Assembly (NCBI GenBank): GCA_009693865.1
Contig: SHWL01000015.1
Location: 1-47,544, forward strand
DNA length: 47,544 nucleotides
From: Acetobacteraceae bacterium
Lineage (GTDB): Bacteria; Pseudomonadota; Alphaproteobacteria; Acetobacterales; Acetobacteraceae
Direction: 5' to 3'
The position numbers and the translations under genes were made by a program. The notes below the pieces were generated by a model that saw nothing but the letters and a program-made list of their open reading frames with translations, did no database searches and was not told the origin of the DNA. Shown piece by piece: positions 25,460-33,382 of the stretch. The first letter of the stretch is position 1, and every line of letters starts with the position of its first letter.

Positions 25460-26251
25460 ATGCCAAACGATCCTTTCGTCGATATCGCCGCGTTGTCCTC
25501 ACTGGGCCCCATCCGTTGGCTGGATGCGCGCGACCAGGCGGCGTTCGAGGCGGGCCATGCGCCAAATGCCACGCGCGCGCCCAGTGACGCCTGGGACAAA
25601 GCGGCGAAGGCGGCAGACACCGGGTTCGAGAACTCTGGGCATTGGGAGGAGGCGCTGGTCGAGCTTGGCGTGGGTCCGGGAGTGACCGCCGTCGCGTATG
25701 ACACCGGAGCGATGACGAACGCGGCGCGGGTCTGGTTTGTGCTGCAATATTACGGAATGAAGTGTGTGATCCTGAATGGCGGCTGGCCCGCCATTGCCGC
25801 GGCACCCAATGTGCCGGCCGGGACGGGCCCGGCGCCGAGTGGGTTCAAGGCATCCCCTGGCGCGGGCCCGGTTGGCTTGGTCGATCGGGCGACGTTGAAG
25901 GGACAGCTCGACGGCGCAGCGCATGTGTTCGACAGCCGGACGCGGGCGGAGTTCACAGGTGAGGATGCCAGGGGCCGGGCACGGAGCGGCCATCTGCCGG
26001 GAGCGCGGCATTTGTCGCATGCGGATTTGATGGAAAAGGGCGTTGTGCATGCGGCACCGGCTCTGCGGGGGATGCTGGAGAAAGTTGGGTTCGGCCCAGG
26101 GGATCATATCGTGACGCATTGCGAGGGCGGCGGACGGGCGGCGCTCGCGGCGGCCGCGGCGGTGCGGGCGGGGTATGACGATGTTCGAGTGTACTACCTC
26201 AGTTTTGGGGATTGGGCGAAGGACGAGAGTTGTCCGATCGTAAGGGATTAG
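25460..26251 (+). CDS. Sulfurtransferase with two rhodanese domains
   Basis: The 263-residue protein has two rhodanese modules in the SseA/thiosulfate-3-mercaptopyruvate sulfurtransferase layout. The first (IRWLDARDQAAFEAGHAPNA, VAYDTGAMTNAARVWFVL, LNGGWPA) lacks a cysteine at the active position, as usual for the inactive N-terminal domain. The second (AHVFDSRTRAEFTGED, GHLPGARHLSH) has the active-site cysteine in THCEGGGRAALAAA. It transfers sulfane sulfur to thiophilic acceptors. The active loop CEGGGR is not the CGSGV(T) of classical SseA, so the donor may differ. The ATG at 25460 has GGGAG 9 nt before it. The frame opens earlier, at 25292, without family-like sequence. Confidence 0.87.
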   Translation: MPNDPFVDIAALSSLGPIRWLDARDQAAFEAGHAPNATRAPSDAWDKAAKAADTGFENSGHWEEALVELGVGPGVTAVAYDTGAMTNAARVWFVLQYYGMKCVILNGGWPAIAAAPNVPAGTGPAPSGFKASPGAGPVGLVDRATLKGQLDGAAHVFDSRTRAEFTGEDARGRARSGHLPGARHLSHADLMEKGVVHAAPALRGMLEKVGFGPGDHIVTHCEGGGRAALAAAAAVRAGYDDVRVYYLSFGDWAKDESCPIVRD

Positions 26252-26507
26252 GGTGGGAAAGACGGGGTGGCCCCGGTCGCGGGCGCCACTTTCGAGCAAG
26301 ATTTCGAGCGCGTGATTCGAGGATTACCCGGCTCGCCCGCGGCTGAGGTAAATGGACCGAAAGTCTCCCGATCCGGCGGACCTTCCTTGTGTTCTCCCGG
26401 CGTCAGGTCGGGCATGATTTGCGCTGGAACGCCGTAAAGAGTTGAATTGGGAGGACACCCTGCGGCCACCATGGGACTGACCGGCCATCAAACAGGAAGA
26501 CACTGTC
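26252..26507. other. Intergenic stretch, no gene recognised
   Basis: About 260 bp with overlapping small open frames on the minus strand (for example a 74-codon frame ending at 26248) but no family resemblance, no RNA gene and no clear terminator. It probably holds the promoter of the small gene at 26508 and of the hydrolase that follows. Confidence 0.4.
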
Positions 26508-26744
26508 ATGCCGCTCTTCGGGAACATGATCACGATGCCGGACGCCTGGACCGATCGGACCGTCGGCGGCAAAGCAGGGCCGACGCAGCGCCTTTCTCCG
26601 GCTAATACCCGTCATCGGCCGCGGCTCTGGCTACGGTTCGAGAGTAACCGGCCGATCGCCGCGGAGATTCTGGAGCGTGCAAATATCTACGAGCGAATTT
26701 ATCGCGAACGTTCCGGGCGCGTCCCGGTCAGCGCCATGGCCTGA
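26508..26744 (+). CDS. Small hypothetical protein (78 residues)
   Basis: The ATG at 26508 is preceded by AGGA at a suitable distance. The frame codes for a basic 78-residue protein without signal peptide or membrane segment, ending with AAEILERANIYERIYRERSG, which would be an amphipathic charged helix. It lies 41 bp ahead of the alpha/beta hydrolase gene in the same direction. I do not recognise it. It could be a chance open frame in GC-rich DNA; the ribosome binding site and position are the only support. Confidence 0.3.
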   Translation: MPLFGNMITMPDAWTDRTVGGKAGPTQRLSPANTRHRPRLWLRFESNRPIAAEILERANIYERIYRERSGRVPVSAMA

Positions 26745-26785
26745 GATATCGCCGCGGCCCCATCCCCGAATGGAAAGCAACTGAA

Positions 26786-27598
26786 ATGCCCAGGTTCCAA
26801 TCCTCCCCCGACCTGGAGATGCACTTCCAGGTCGATGACTTTACCGACCCATGGACCAAGCCCCAGACCATCCTGATGCTGCATGGCAATGCCGAGAGCG
26901 GCCTCGCCTGGTATGCCTGGGTGCCGAAACTGGCGCGACAATTCCACGTGGTGCGGCCGGACATGCGTGGTTTCGGCCAGTCCACTCCCATGCCACGCGA
27001 CCACAAATGGACCCTCGACGAGCTGACCGAGGATTTTTGCCGGTTGATGGATCACCTCGGCATCGCCCGCTTCCATCTGCTCGGCGCCAAGATCGGCGGC
27101 ACCATTGCCCGAGCCTTCGCCGCACGCCGGCCGGAGCGGTTGATCACTCTGACAGTCGTCGGTACCCCGCCGCCCACCCGGCTCGAGGCCGCCGCCGGTT
27201 TACCGGGCCTGTTGCGTGGTTTCGAGGAACACAGCGTCGAACACTGGGCCCGCCAGAACATGGCCAGCCGGCTTGGGGGCGCCTTCCCGCCGGAGGGACA
27301 CGAGTGGTGGTGCCAGTTCATGGGCCGCACCGCGGTTTCCACTCAACTGAGCTTCATGCCGACGATCGCGGTCGCCGATATCCGCGCCGATTTGCCAAAG
27401 ATCGCCTGCCCGACCCTGGTCATCACCACCCAGGACAGCGGGCTGGGCTCGGTGGATGTCACCCGCGCCTGGCAAGAACAGATCCCGGATTCAGAGTTGG
27501 TAGTACTGCCCGGCAACTCCTACCACGTCGCGGCGACCCACGCGGATCAGGCTGCTGAGGCGACGCTGGACTTCATCGCGAGGCGGGGGCGGCCGTGA
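26786..27598 (+). CDS. Alpha/beta hydrolase fold protein lacking the nucleophile serine
   Basis: The 270-residue protein has the full alpha/beta hydrolase scaffold: TILMLHGNAESGLAWYAWV, VVRPDMRGFGQST, a nucleophile-elbow region at 98-106 and a late His247 in GNSYHVAATH. The elbow reads LLGAKIGG: Lys102 occupies the place of the catalytic Ser/Asp/Cys of the G-x-nucleophile-x-G motif. The family is normally hydrolytic, but without a nucleophile this one may be non-catalytic, or use another mechanism as some lyases and dioxygenases of the fold do. An acid residue is plausible at D436-type position in TTQDSGLG. The gene is probably transcribed alone or with the small frame upstream. Confidence 0.85.
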   Translation: MPRFQSSPDLEMHFQVDDFTDPWTKPQTILMLHGNAESGLAWYAWVPKLARQFHVVRPDMRGFGQSTPMPRDHKWTLDELTEDFCRLMDHLGIARFHLLGAKIGGTIARAFAARRPERLITLTVVGTPPPTRLEAAAGLPGLLRGFEEHSVEHWARQNMASRLGGAFPPEGHEWWCQFMGRTAVSTQLSFMPTIAVADIRADLPKIACPTLVITTQDSGLGSVDVTRAWQEQIPDSELVVLPGNSYHVAATHADQAAEATLDFIARRGRP

Positions 27599-27654
27599 GC
27601 AAGGGCCGTGGCGCCACTTATGGCTGACCGCCCGTAAATTGCCTCACAACGCAA

Positions 27655-27679
27655 CGCGGCCCGGACGAACCGGGCCGCG
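27655..27679. terminator. Strong hairpin between convergent genes
   Basis: CGCGGCCCGG (27655-27664) and CCGGGCCGCG (27670-27679) form a perfect 10-bp GC stem with an ACGAA loop. It lies between the convergent hydrolase and the 508-residue protein gene. No T run follows, so it may act as a bidirectional terminator or as a transcript-protecting stem. Confidence 0.55.
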
Positions 27680-27739
27680 AAGGCGAAAGAACAGACGGAG
27701 CACGGGGAAGTTTTACATCTCCCCGTTCACCGTTTTCAT

Positions 27740-29266
27740 TCAGGCCGCGTGAAGCAATTCCAGCGCGCCCTCATAGACTTCCATGTTCTTGCCGAATGAG
27801 ATCGCCGCCGCCATGGCGCCGCTCACCAGGTGCATCCATTTGTAGTCGCCACGGGTCGAGTGGAACTCTTCGACGATCGCCTGATGGTGCTTGAAGGAAT
27901 GCATTTCGGTGAAGCTGTCGTGGCAGACGATTCGGCCCAAACGCAGGATGAACGCATCCGCGTCATAGCCTAGATTCACATACTGCTGGGCCAGGTTCAC
28001 GGTGCCTTTCACCTCAGGCACGGCGCGCATACGACCGAGGTTCGTCACCTGCGCCCAGTCGGTTGGGGGCTGGTTGTAGATGCTCTGTTCGATCGCGTCC
28101 AGCAGGTCGCCCTGCGACAAATGCGGCAGCTTCGCGACTTCCGCCTGGTCCGGCTGCGCGGTGGCTTCCATGCGGTACTGGGTGGATCTGATTTCCGGGC
28201 CCATGTGCCAGGTCAGCAGGATCAGCAGCTTGTTGCGACGGCTGAGGCCTTCCATTTTCAGCAGCCAGCGGCGCAGGTTCACGCTGGTGTGCATGTGCAC
28301 ATCCATCGGATTGCCGGTCAGCGAACGCAGGAACAGGCTGGCGGCGCCAATCGACAACGCCTCACCGGCGCCTTCCAGCGACAGACCCTCAACCAGTGCT
28401 TCCGCCAGCATCGGGGGGATTTCATTATAGTCGTTGGTGGCGCCAATGGCTTCGCCGAGCCGGCCGACATGGGCGGTTTCGGCGTCGCTGCTGCGTTGCG
28501 GGATGATCCGGTCCAGCAGTTGATGCGTTTCGATCAACGCCTCGATTTCCGGCATCGTGCGCGGCGCGGGGAAACGGGCGGTGTAGCGAACCGGCGGCCG
28601 CATCAGGGTGGTAAGATAGTCCGTCCCGATGACTTCCTCCATCGCCCGCCAGGTCACAGCGGGGAACATGAAGTAGTGGTCGTCGAGCCCGTTCTTCACG
28701 ATGGCGACATCCATCATGAGGTTGAAGCAATCCTGCTTCGGCAGGTTTTGCCACATCCATTGGAACAGATGGTCGGCCTTGTTGGACTCGCCGCGATCGA
28801 CCGCCTTCAGGAAGGCTTGTTTCGCCGCTTCGATGCCTTTCGCGTCGGACACTTTTCCGGTGCCGTCGGCCGCCACATGCTCCATCTGGCTTTCAGCGCC
28901 GCCGGTCACATCCAGGGGCGCGAATTCCAGGAGGGCGTACGGGCCGGTCACAGGGTCATGCACATGCTTGTTGGCCAGCGCGACGTGCTGGACGACCGGC
29001 AGGAACTTGTCGTCGCCTTCCAGTCGCTCGGTCAGCTTATAAATGGCGTAGAGGCCGGCCATCGGGTGCAGCGGGCCGCCATGGTGGCCGGGGGGCAGAT
29101 CCGTCGAGCGAGTCACAGCGAGAACCGCAGCTTTCAGCATTGTCTTGATATCGGTGCCCGCGCGAAGTTTCTCATATGTTTTCTCGATGATTTCGCTCCG
29201 AGGTGTTTCCTCGATGAAAGATACCAAGGGTTCGATATCTTCCCCGTATTTCACTCGTACCTGCAT
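27740..29266 (-). CDS. Conserved-looking protein of unknown function (508 residues)
   Basis: I do not recognise this protein with confidence. It is a 508-residue, mostly helical cytosolic protein with no signal peptide or membrane segment. It is rich in histidines set in conserved-looking motifs: STDLPPGHHGGPLHPMAGLYA near 55-75, VQHVALANKHVHDPVTGPYAL near 90-110, a DVHMHTSVNLRRWLLK stretch, LLTWHMGPEIRS, and CHDSFTEMHSFKHHQAIVEEFHS near the C-terminus. The HHGGPLHP and FKHHQA patterns suggest a metal-binding or oxygenase-type helical protein; a distant relation to questin-oxidase-like proteins is possible but unproven. The start is the ATG at 29266 with AGGAAGAG upstream. A hairpin ends the gene. 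It is a single-gene unit. Confidence 0.7.
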   Translation of the reverse strand: MQVRVKYGEDIEPLVSFIEETPRSEIIEKTYEKLRAGTDIKTMLKAAVLAVTRSTDLPPGHHGGPLHPMAGLYAIYKLTERLEGDDKFLPVVQHVALANKHVHDPVTGPYALLEFAPLDVTGGAESQMEHVAADGTGKVSDAKGIEAAKQAFLKAVDRGESNKADHLFQWMWQNLPKQDCFNLMMDVAIVKNGLDDHYFMFPAVTWRAMEEVIGTDYLTTLMRPPVRYTARFPAPRTMPEIEALIETHQLLDRIIPQRSSDAETAHVGRLGEAIGATNDYNEIPPMLAEALVEGLSLEGAGEALSIGAASLFLRSLTGNPMDVHMHTSVNLRRWLLKMEGLSRRNKLLILLTWHMGPEIRSTQYRMEATAQPDQAEVAKLPHLSQGDLLDAIEQSIYNQPPTDWAQVTNLGRMRAVPEVKGTVNLAQQYVNLGYDADAFILRLGRIVCHDSFTEMHSFKHHQAIVEEFHSTRGDYKWMHLVSGAMAAAISFGKNMEVYEGALELLHAA

Positions 29267-29597
29267 GGCGAACTCTTCCTTATCTGTATCTGTTTCTTAC
29301 ACTTGGTAGACGGCATCTATCGCAATCAACGGGCCCGGTTCCTGTGCACCGGCTCAGTGGCCCCGGGGGCTCACGCTTCCTTCGCGGTATTCCACCAGCA
29401 CCAACAGGTAGGCGAGGCTATCCCCCCGGGTCCCCTCCCGGCCGATCATTCGGTTGGGGGGCGGCACGGGTTTTACGTCAGTTCCGAGGGATCGTCGGAC
29501 TCAAAGGGGCGCCTGTCAACACTAACGTGGCCTCGCGATGCGAAAGGACACAAATATTCGTTGCCAACCGGGCGCCTTCATGCCGTGAAGATCGCGT
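29267..29597. other. Intergenic stretch, no gene recognised
   Basis: About 330 bp between the start of the 508-residue protein gene and the end of the acyl-CoA dehydrogenase gene, both on the minus strand. It contains GC-rich patches with short poly-C and poly-G runs, but I see no RNA gene, repeat or clear terminator. It must hold the promoter of the downstream gene. Confidence 0.4.
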
Positions 29598-30776
29598 TCA
29601 ATACGACCGCGGCATTCCGAGAACATGCTGTCCGACGTAGGCGAGAACCAGGTTTGTTGAGATCGGGGCGATCTGGTACAGCCTTACCTCCCGCCATTTC
29701 CGTTCGATCTCGTATTCTTTCGCGTAGGCGAAGCCGCCATAGGTCTGCATGCAGGTATCAGCGGCTTTCCAGGTAGCCTCGCTGGCCAGCATCTTGGCGA
29801 TATTGGCGTCAGCCCCGCATTCCTTGCCATCGTCGAACAGGGCGGCGGCCCGGCGGCAGATCATGTCAGCGGCCTCCAACTCAGCCCAGGCGCGGGCGAT
29901 GGGGAACTGGACGGCCTGATTCTTGCCGATGGGGGCGCCGAAAACCACCCGGTCCTTGGCATATTGTGTGGCTTTCCTGATGAACCAGCGGCCGTCGCCG
30001 ACGCATTCGCTGGCGACCAGGATGCGTTCCGCGTTCATACCATCGAGAATATATCGAAAACCTTTCCCTTCCTCACCGATCCGGCTGGAGATGGGGATGC
30101 GGAAATTGTCGAAGAACACTTCGGTCGTGTTATGGTTGATCATCGCCTTGATAGGGCGGATTTCCAGACCTTTGCCGGTGTTCTTCTCCTTCAGGTCTAT
30201 CAGAAAGACCGACAGCCCGTCGCTGCGCTTTTTCACCTGGTCCGCCGGCGTCGTGCGCGCCAGAAGCAGCATCATGTCGGAATGCATGGCGCGGCTGGTC
30301 CAGACTTTCTGGCCATTGACGATATATTCGTCTCCGTCCCGGACGGCACGGGTCTTCAGTTGTGTCGTATCCGAACCGGTCGTCGGCTCGGTAACGCCGA
30401 ACGCCTGCAGGCGAATGGTCCCGGCGGCAATGCCAGGCAGATACTTGCGCTTCTGTTCCTCACTGCCATGCCGCATCAGGGTGCCCATGATGTACATTTG
30501 GGCGTGGCCCTGGCTTGCGACGCAGCCGGAGGCGTTGATTTCCTCCAGGATCACGGCGGCGGCGCGCAACGGCAGGCCGGAGCCGCCGTATTCCTCTGGA
30601 ATCAGGGCGCCGAGGAACCCGGACGTGGTGAGTTCGTTGATGAATTCAGTCGGGTAGGCCTCTTTCTCCTCAAGGCCAGCCCAGTAGGTGCCGGGAAAAC
30701 GGGCGCATATCTTGCGGACGGACTCCCGCAGTTCCGGGTAATCCTCGCCGATGGGAACAACGGTTTCGCTGGTCAT
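29598..30776 (-). CDS. Acyl-CoA dehydrogenase family protein
   Basis: The 392-residue flavoenzyme has the acyl-CoA dehydrogenase layout: N-terminal helical domain, the FAD-contact motif FGVTEPTTGSDTTQL in the beta domain, NGQKVWTSRA, then the C-terminal helical domain with YGGFAYAKEYEIERKWREVRLYQI. The Glu usually found near the C-terminus of short- and medium-chain enzymes is not seen there (IAPISTNLV). Instead a Glu lies in DGMNAERILVASE, the position used by isovaleryl-CoA dehydrogenase-type enzymes. It oxidises an acyl-CoA and passes electrons to ETF. The exact chain type is unknown. A single gene, divergent from the GT9 gene. Confidence 0.9.
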   Translation of the reverse strand: MTSETVVPIGEDYPELRESVRKICARFPGTYWAGLEEKEAYPTEFINELTTSGFLGALIPEEYGGSGLPLRAAAVILEEINASGCVASQGHAQMYIMGTLMRHGSEEQKRKYLPGIAAGTIRLQAFGVTEPTTGSDTTQLKTRAVRDGDEYIVNGQKVWTSRAMHSDMMLLLARTTPADQVKKRSDGLSVFLIDLKEKNTGKGLEIRPIKAMINHNTTEVFFDNFRIPISSRIGEEGKGFRYILDGMNAERILVASECVGDGRWFIRKATQYAKDRVVFGAPIGKNQAVQFPIARAWAELEAADMICRRAAALFDDGKECGADANIAKMLASEATWKAADTCMQTYGGFAYAKEYEIERKWREVRLYQIAPISTNLVLAYVGQHVLGMPRSY

Positions 30777-30899
30777 GATGCCGCCCTCCTGAGTCGTCGC
30801 GGCGCAGGCTGCCGAAGGGAGGGCGGAGCGTCAAATGCGCCGCGCGGTAAGCGGGGGCGGCCTCGCGTGGCGCCGGAGGGGCTGCTAAGCCGCCCGCGC

Positions 30900-31781
30900 A
30901 TGCGAATCCTGTTTATCACCGCCAATCGATTGGGCGACGCGGTCCTTTCCACGGGGCTGCTGGACCACCTGATCCGAACCTACCCGGCGGCACGGATCAC
31001 CGTGGCCTGCGGACCTGTGGCGGCGGGCGTGTTCCTGCGCATGCCGAATCTCGAACAGGTCATCGTCATCGCCAAGCAGCCGTTCGGACGTCACTGGCTG
31101 CCGTTATGGCGAGCAGCGGTGACACTGTGGTGGGACCTCATCGTGGACATCAGGGGCTCAATGTTGTCCTGGCTGGTGCCGGCGCGGCACCGGTCGATCA
31201 TGCGGCCTGGAACCGGACACAAAACGGTCCAGCTCGCGCGCGTGCTCCGGCTCGATCCGGCCCCGCTCCCCGTCGTATGGTTCAGTCCTGAGGATTCCGC
31301 GCGCGTGGCATCGTTACTGCCGGACGGAAGGGCGGTTATCGCCCTCTCCCCCACCGCGAACTGGCCACCAAAGGTCTGGCCGGCCGGCCGGTTCGTGGCC
31401 CTGTTTGAACGTTTGGCCGCCAGCCACTTACCGGGGGCGATCCCGGCTGTCATCGCCGGCCCAGGGGAGGCCGAAGCGGCGATGGCGCGGCCGGTGCTGC
31501 AGGCTCTCCCCGAGGCGATCGATCTGGTGGGCCGCCTGAACCTGCCGGAAATCGCCGCTTTCCTGTCGCGGACGCGCTTGTTCGCCGGAAACGATTCCGG
31601 CCTCATGCATCTCGCCGCCGCCGCGGGCACGCCGACTCTGGGGTTGTTCGGGCCAACGAACGCTGGCGAGTACGCGCCCTCGGGACGAAAGACAGAGGCG
31701 TTGTCAGGACTTAATCGTGAGATGGAAAGCATTTCCGTCGACATGGCCCTGGGCGGCGCCGCGCGTCTGCTGGTTCCATAA
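30900..31781 (+). CDS. Glycosyltransferase family 9 (heptosyltransferase-like)
   Basis: The 293-residue protein has the GT9 features: MRILFITANRLGDAVLSTGLL at the N-terminus and FAGNDSGLMHLAAAAGTPTLGLFGPTN in the C-terminal half, the ADP-heptose/nucleotide-sugar site. Such enzymes add heptose or related sugars to lipopolysaccharide core at the inner membrane. The open frame starts far upstream (29964) but that is antisense to the acyl-CoA dehydrogenase gene; the ATG at 30900 is the true start. It is shorter than WaaC/WaaF of about 320-350 residues. It precedes an MlaC-like gene on the same strand, which fits envelope biogenesis. Confidence 0.86.
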   Translation: MRILFITANRLGDAVLSTGLLDHLIRTYPAARITVACGPVAAGVFLRMPNLEQVIVIAKQPFGRHWLPLWRAAVTLWWDLIVDIRGSMLSWLVPARHRSIMRPGTGHKTVQLARVLRLDPAPLPVVWFSPEDSARVASLLPDGRAVIALSPTANWPPKVWPAGRFVALFERLAASHLPGAIPAVIAGPGEAEAAMARPVLQALPEAIDLVGRLNLPEIAAFLSRTRLFAGNDSGLMHLAAAAGTPTLGLFGPTNAGEYAPSGRKTEALSGLNREMESISVDMALGGAARLLVP

Positions 31782-31811
31782 GGGGCGCGATCAGCCAAGG
31801 AGGACAACCGG

Positions 31812-32456
31812 ATGGCAATCGGCCGCGGACCACGCGGGAAGACAAACATCGGCCGCCGCGGGTTCGCGACGATGCTGCTTTTGGGCATCGGATGGCTAGG
31901 CAGACAGGCTTCCAGCCAATCCGGCTCGTCTGGGTCAGTGCCAACTCCAATTGATTCGCCGGCCGAACCAATTTTGCGCCTGCGTTCGGCACTCCTGAAA
32001 CTCGCGGCCGCGGACTGGCCGCCACCGAGCCCAATCCTCGGTCCGCTTGTGGCGGCGGCTTTTGACCTCTCTGGCATCGCCGCCGCCATTCTTGGTCCCG
32101 CCGCCGCGACCGCCACGCCAGAACAAACGGCTCGCTTCGCTCAGGCATTTGGCCGGCGCATGGTGCGCGAGTTGGCACGCAATCGCCCCGAGCAGGCCAC
32201 CGATCAGTTCGGCGTCCAGGAAATTCGGCCGATCGGGACGGTGGAATGGCTGGTCATTACGCGTAGTGAACTACCAACAGGGCCGGCCGTCCTCAGTTGG
32301 CGGGTGCGCGGCTTACAGGAAGGTCCGCGGATCGTCGATCTGTCGCGGGATGGGATCAGCGCCATCGAGGTGCAGCGCCGGGATCTCGCCTCCGCGCTCC
32401 GGACACGGCCGTTGGAAGACGTGTTGGCTGACATCGAGAGCCGGCTGGCCCGGTAG
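31812..32456 (+). CDS. MlaC/Ttg2D family phospholipid-transport-like protein
   Basis: The 214-residue protein has a basic N-terminus and signal-like segment (RRGFATMLLLGIGWLGRQASS) and a domain resembling MlaC/Ttg2D: LGPLVAAAFDLSGIAAAILG, PEQTARFAQAFGRRMVRELA, VEWLVITRSELPTGPAVLSWRV and IVDLSRDGISAIEVQRRDLASAL. MlaC shuttles phospholipids across the periplasm; a relative (HpnM) is linked to hopanoid loci. An AGGAGG site lies 8-13 nt before the ATG. The GT9 gene is 30 bp upstream. The convergent operon next door contains hpnE, so a hopanoid- or lipid-transport role is attractive, but MlaD/E/F genes are not present here. Confidence 0.75.
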   Translation: MAIGRGPRGKTNIGRRGFATMLLLGIGWLGRQASSQSGSSGSVPTPIDSPAEPILRLRSALLKLAAADWPPPSPILGPLVAAAFDLSGIAAAILGPAAATATPEQTARFAQAFGRRMVRELARNRPEQATDQFGVQEIRPIGTVEWLVITRSELPTGPAVLSWRVRGLQEGPRIVDLSRDGISAIEVQRRDLASALRTRPLEDVLADIESRLAR

Positions 32457-32464
32457 GGCCGCTT

Positions 32465-33361
32465 TCAGTCGTGAGCAGCGTCTCCCTGACAATCGACAGG
32501 CGGTCGCGGCCCCGGAGGAGGATGGGGCGCATTCCCGGTCGGCAGCGGCGCGTTACCGACTGCGGCGGCCCAGGCGCCATGCCGGAGCCGGAGCGCCTCC
32601 GTGCGCTGGCGCGCGAGGATATCGCCGAACCATCGCATCACCTCTGGCCGTAGCAGCGCCGGATCCCAATCCGATGTCGCGCTCACCGCCGTGTTGATGT
32701 CGGCCGCCATCGCCGCGATCGCGATGGCGAAAATCTCATCGGCCGCCCGGAAATCCGCCGCCATCCGCTCGACCGTGACCCCTGGATCGCGACGCGCGGT
32801 GAAGGCATGCCGCAGGCTGCGCGGTAGATCGAATTCGATGTGCGCGACCATGCCCAAGGCAATCACCTGCTGGACCATATCCGGGGTGTCGAAAGCCATG
32901 CCGCGACCGACCTGTCCGAACGCTCGATCGGCCTCCGCAGTGGCGGAAAAATGCGCCAGCCAGTGGGGCTCGGGTGATAAGCCGGCCTCAAAACGGGTGC
33001 GGTTCCATGCATAGGCGTCGAAGAAAGCATCGATCTGCCGCAGAATTTCCAACGGATGCGCATACCGGCCCTCGGCGATCGCCTGCATTTCCGACCGGGT
33101 TATGTGCCAATAGATCACCGAAAACAGCTCGGTGTAATGCGGTGCCGCCAGGAAGGAGTCGCGCCATCGCCCCAGCGCGTCGAGCACACCAAGCGTGCGC
33201 GCGCAAAGCGCCCGGGCCACCGCTTCTTCGCCGGGACTGCTTCGAGCGGCCACAAACGCACACGCGGCACAGGAAGCAGTTTGGACCGGTTGGGCGGCGG
33301 CTGGCCCTTGCTGAGTCAGCACCGCCGTGAGTACCAGCAACGCCTGCGTCAAAAGTCGCAT
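32465..33361 (-). CDS. Secreted protein, DUF5995-like, in the hpnE-ABC operon
   Basis: The 298-residue product has a signal peptide (MRLLTQALLVLTAVLTQQGPAAA) followed by a CAACAF pair of cysteines and a helical domain with YTELFSVIYWHITRSEM, GRYAHPLEILRQIDAFFDAYAWNR and SPEPHWLAHFSAT, which resembles DUF5995-type helical proteins. The C-terminus is a proline-rich tail. Function unknown; it is probably periplasmic. It starts 21 bp after the permease gene with a strong GGAGGAG site, so it is the last gene of the hpnE-ATPase-permease operon and may be a periplasmic partner of that transporter. Confidence 0.68.
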   Translation of the reverse strand: MRLLTQALLVLTAVLTQQGPAAAQPVQTASCAACAFVAARSSPGEEAVARALCARTLGVLDALGRWRDSFLAAPHYTELFSVIYWHITRSEMQAIAEGRYAHPLEILRQIDAFFDAYAWNRTRFEAGLSPEPHWLAHFSATAEADRAFGQVGRGMAFDTPDMVQQVIALGMVAHIEFDLPRSLRHAFTARRDPGVTVERMAADFRAADEIFAIAIAAMAADINTAVSATSDWDPALLRPEVMRWFGDILARQRTEALRLRHGAWAAAVGNAPLPTGNAPHPPPGPRPPVDCQGDAAHD

Positions 33362-33382
33362 CAGCGCTCCTCCGGAAAAGCG

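Noticed and set aside
26248-26572. Small minus-strand frames between the sulfurtransferase and the hydrolase
   Set aside because: They overlap each other in different phases without a ribosome site or recognisable sequence.
28121-29776. 551-codon plus-strand frame over the 508-residue gene
   Set aside because: It is antisense to a gene with a good start, ribosome site and coherent protein; its composition (Arg/Gly/Gln-rich) is that of shadow frames.
29964-30899. Long N-terminal extension of the GT9 glycosyltransferase
   Set aside because: The extension is antisense to the acyl-CoA dehydrogenase gene; the GT9 family starts at the ATG at 30900.
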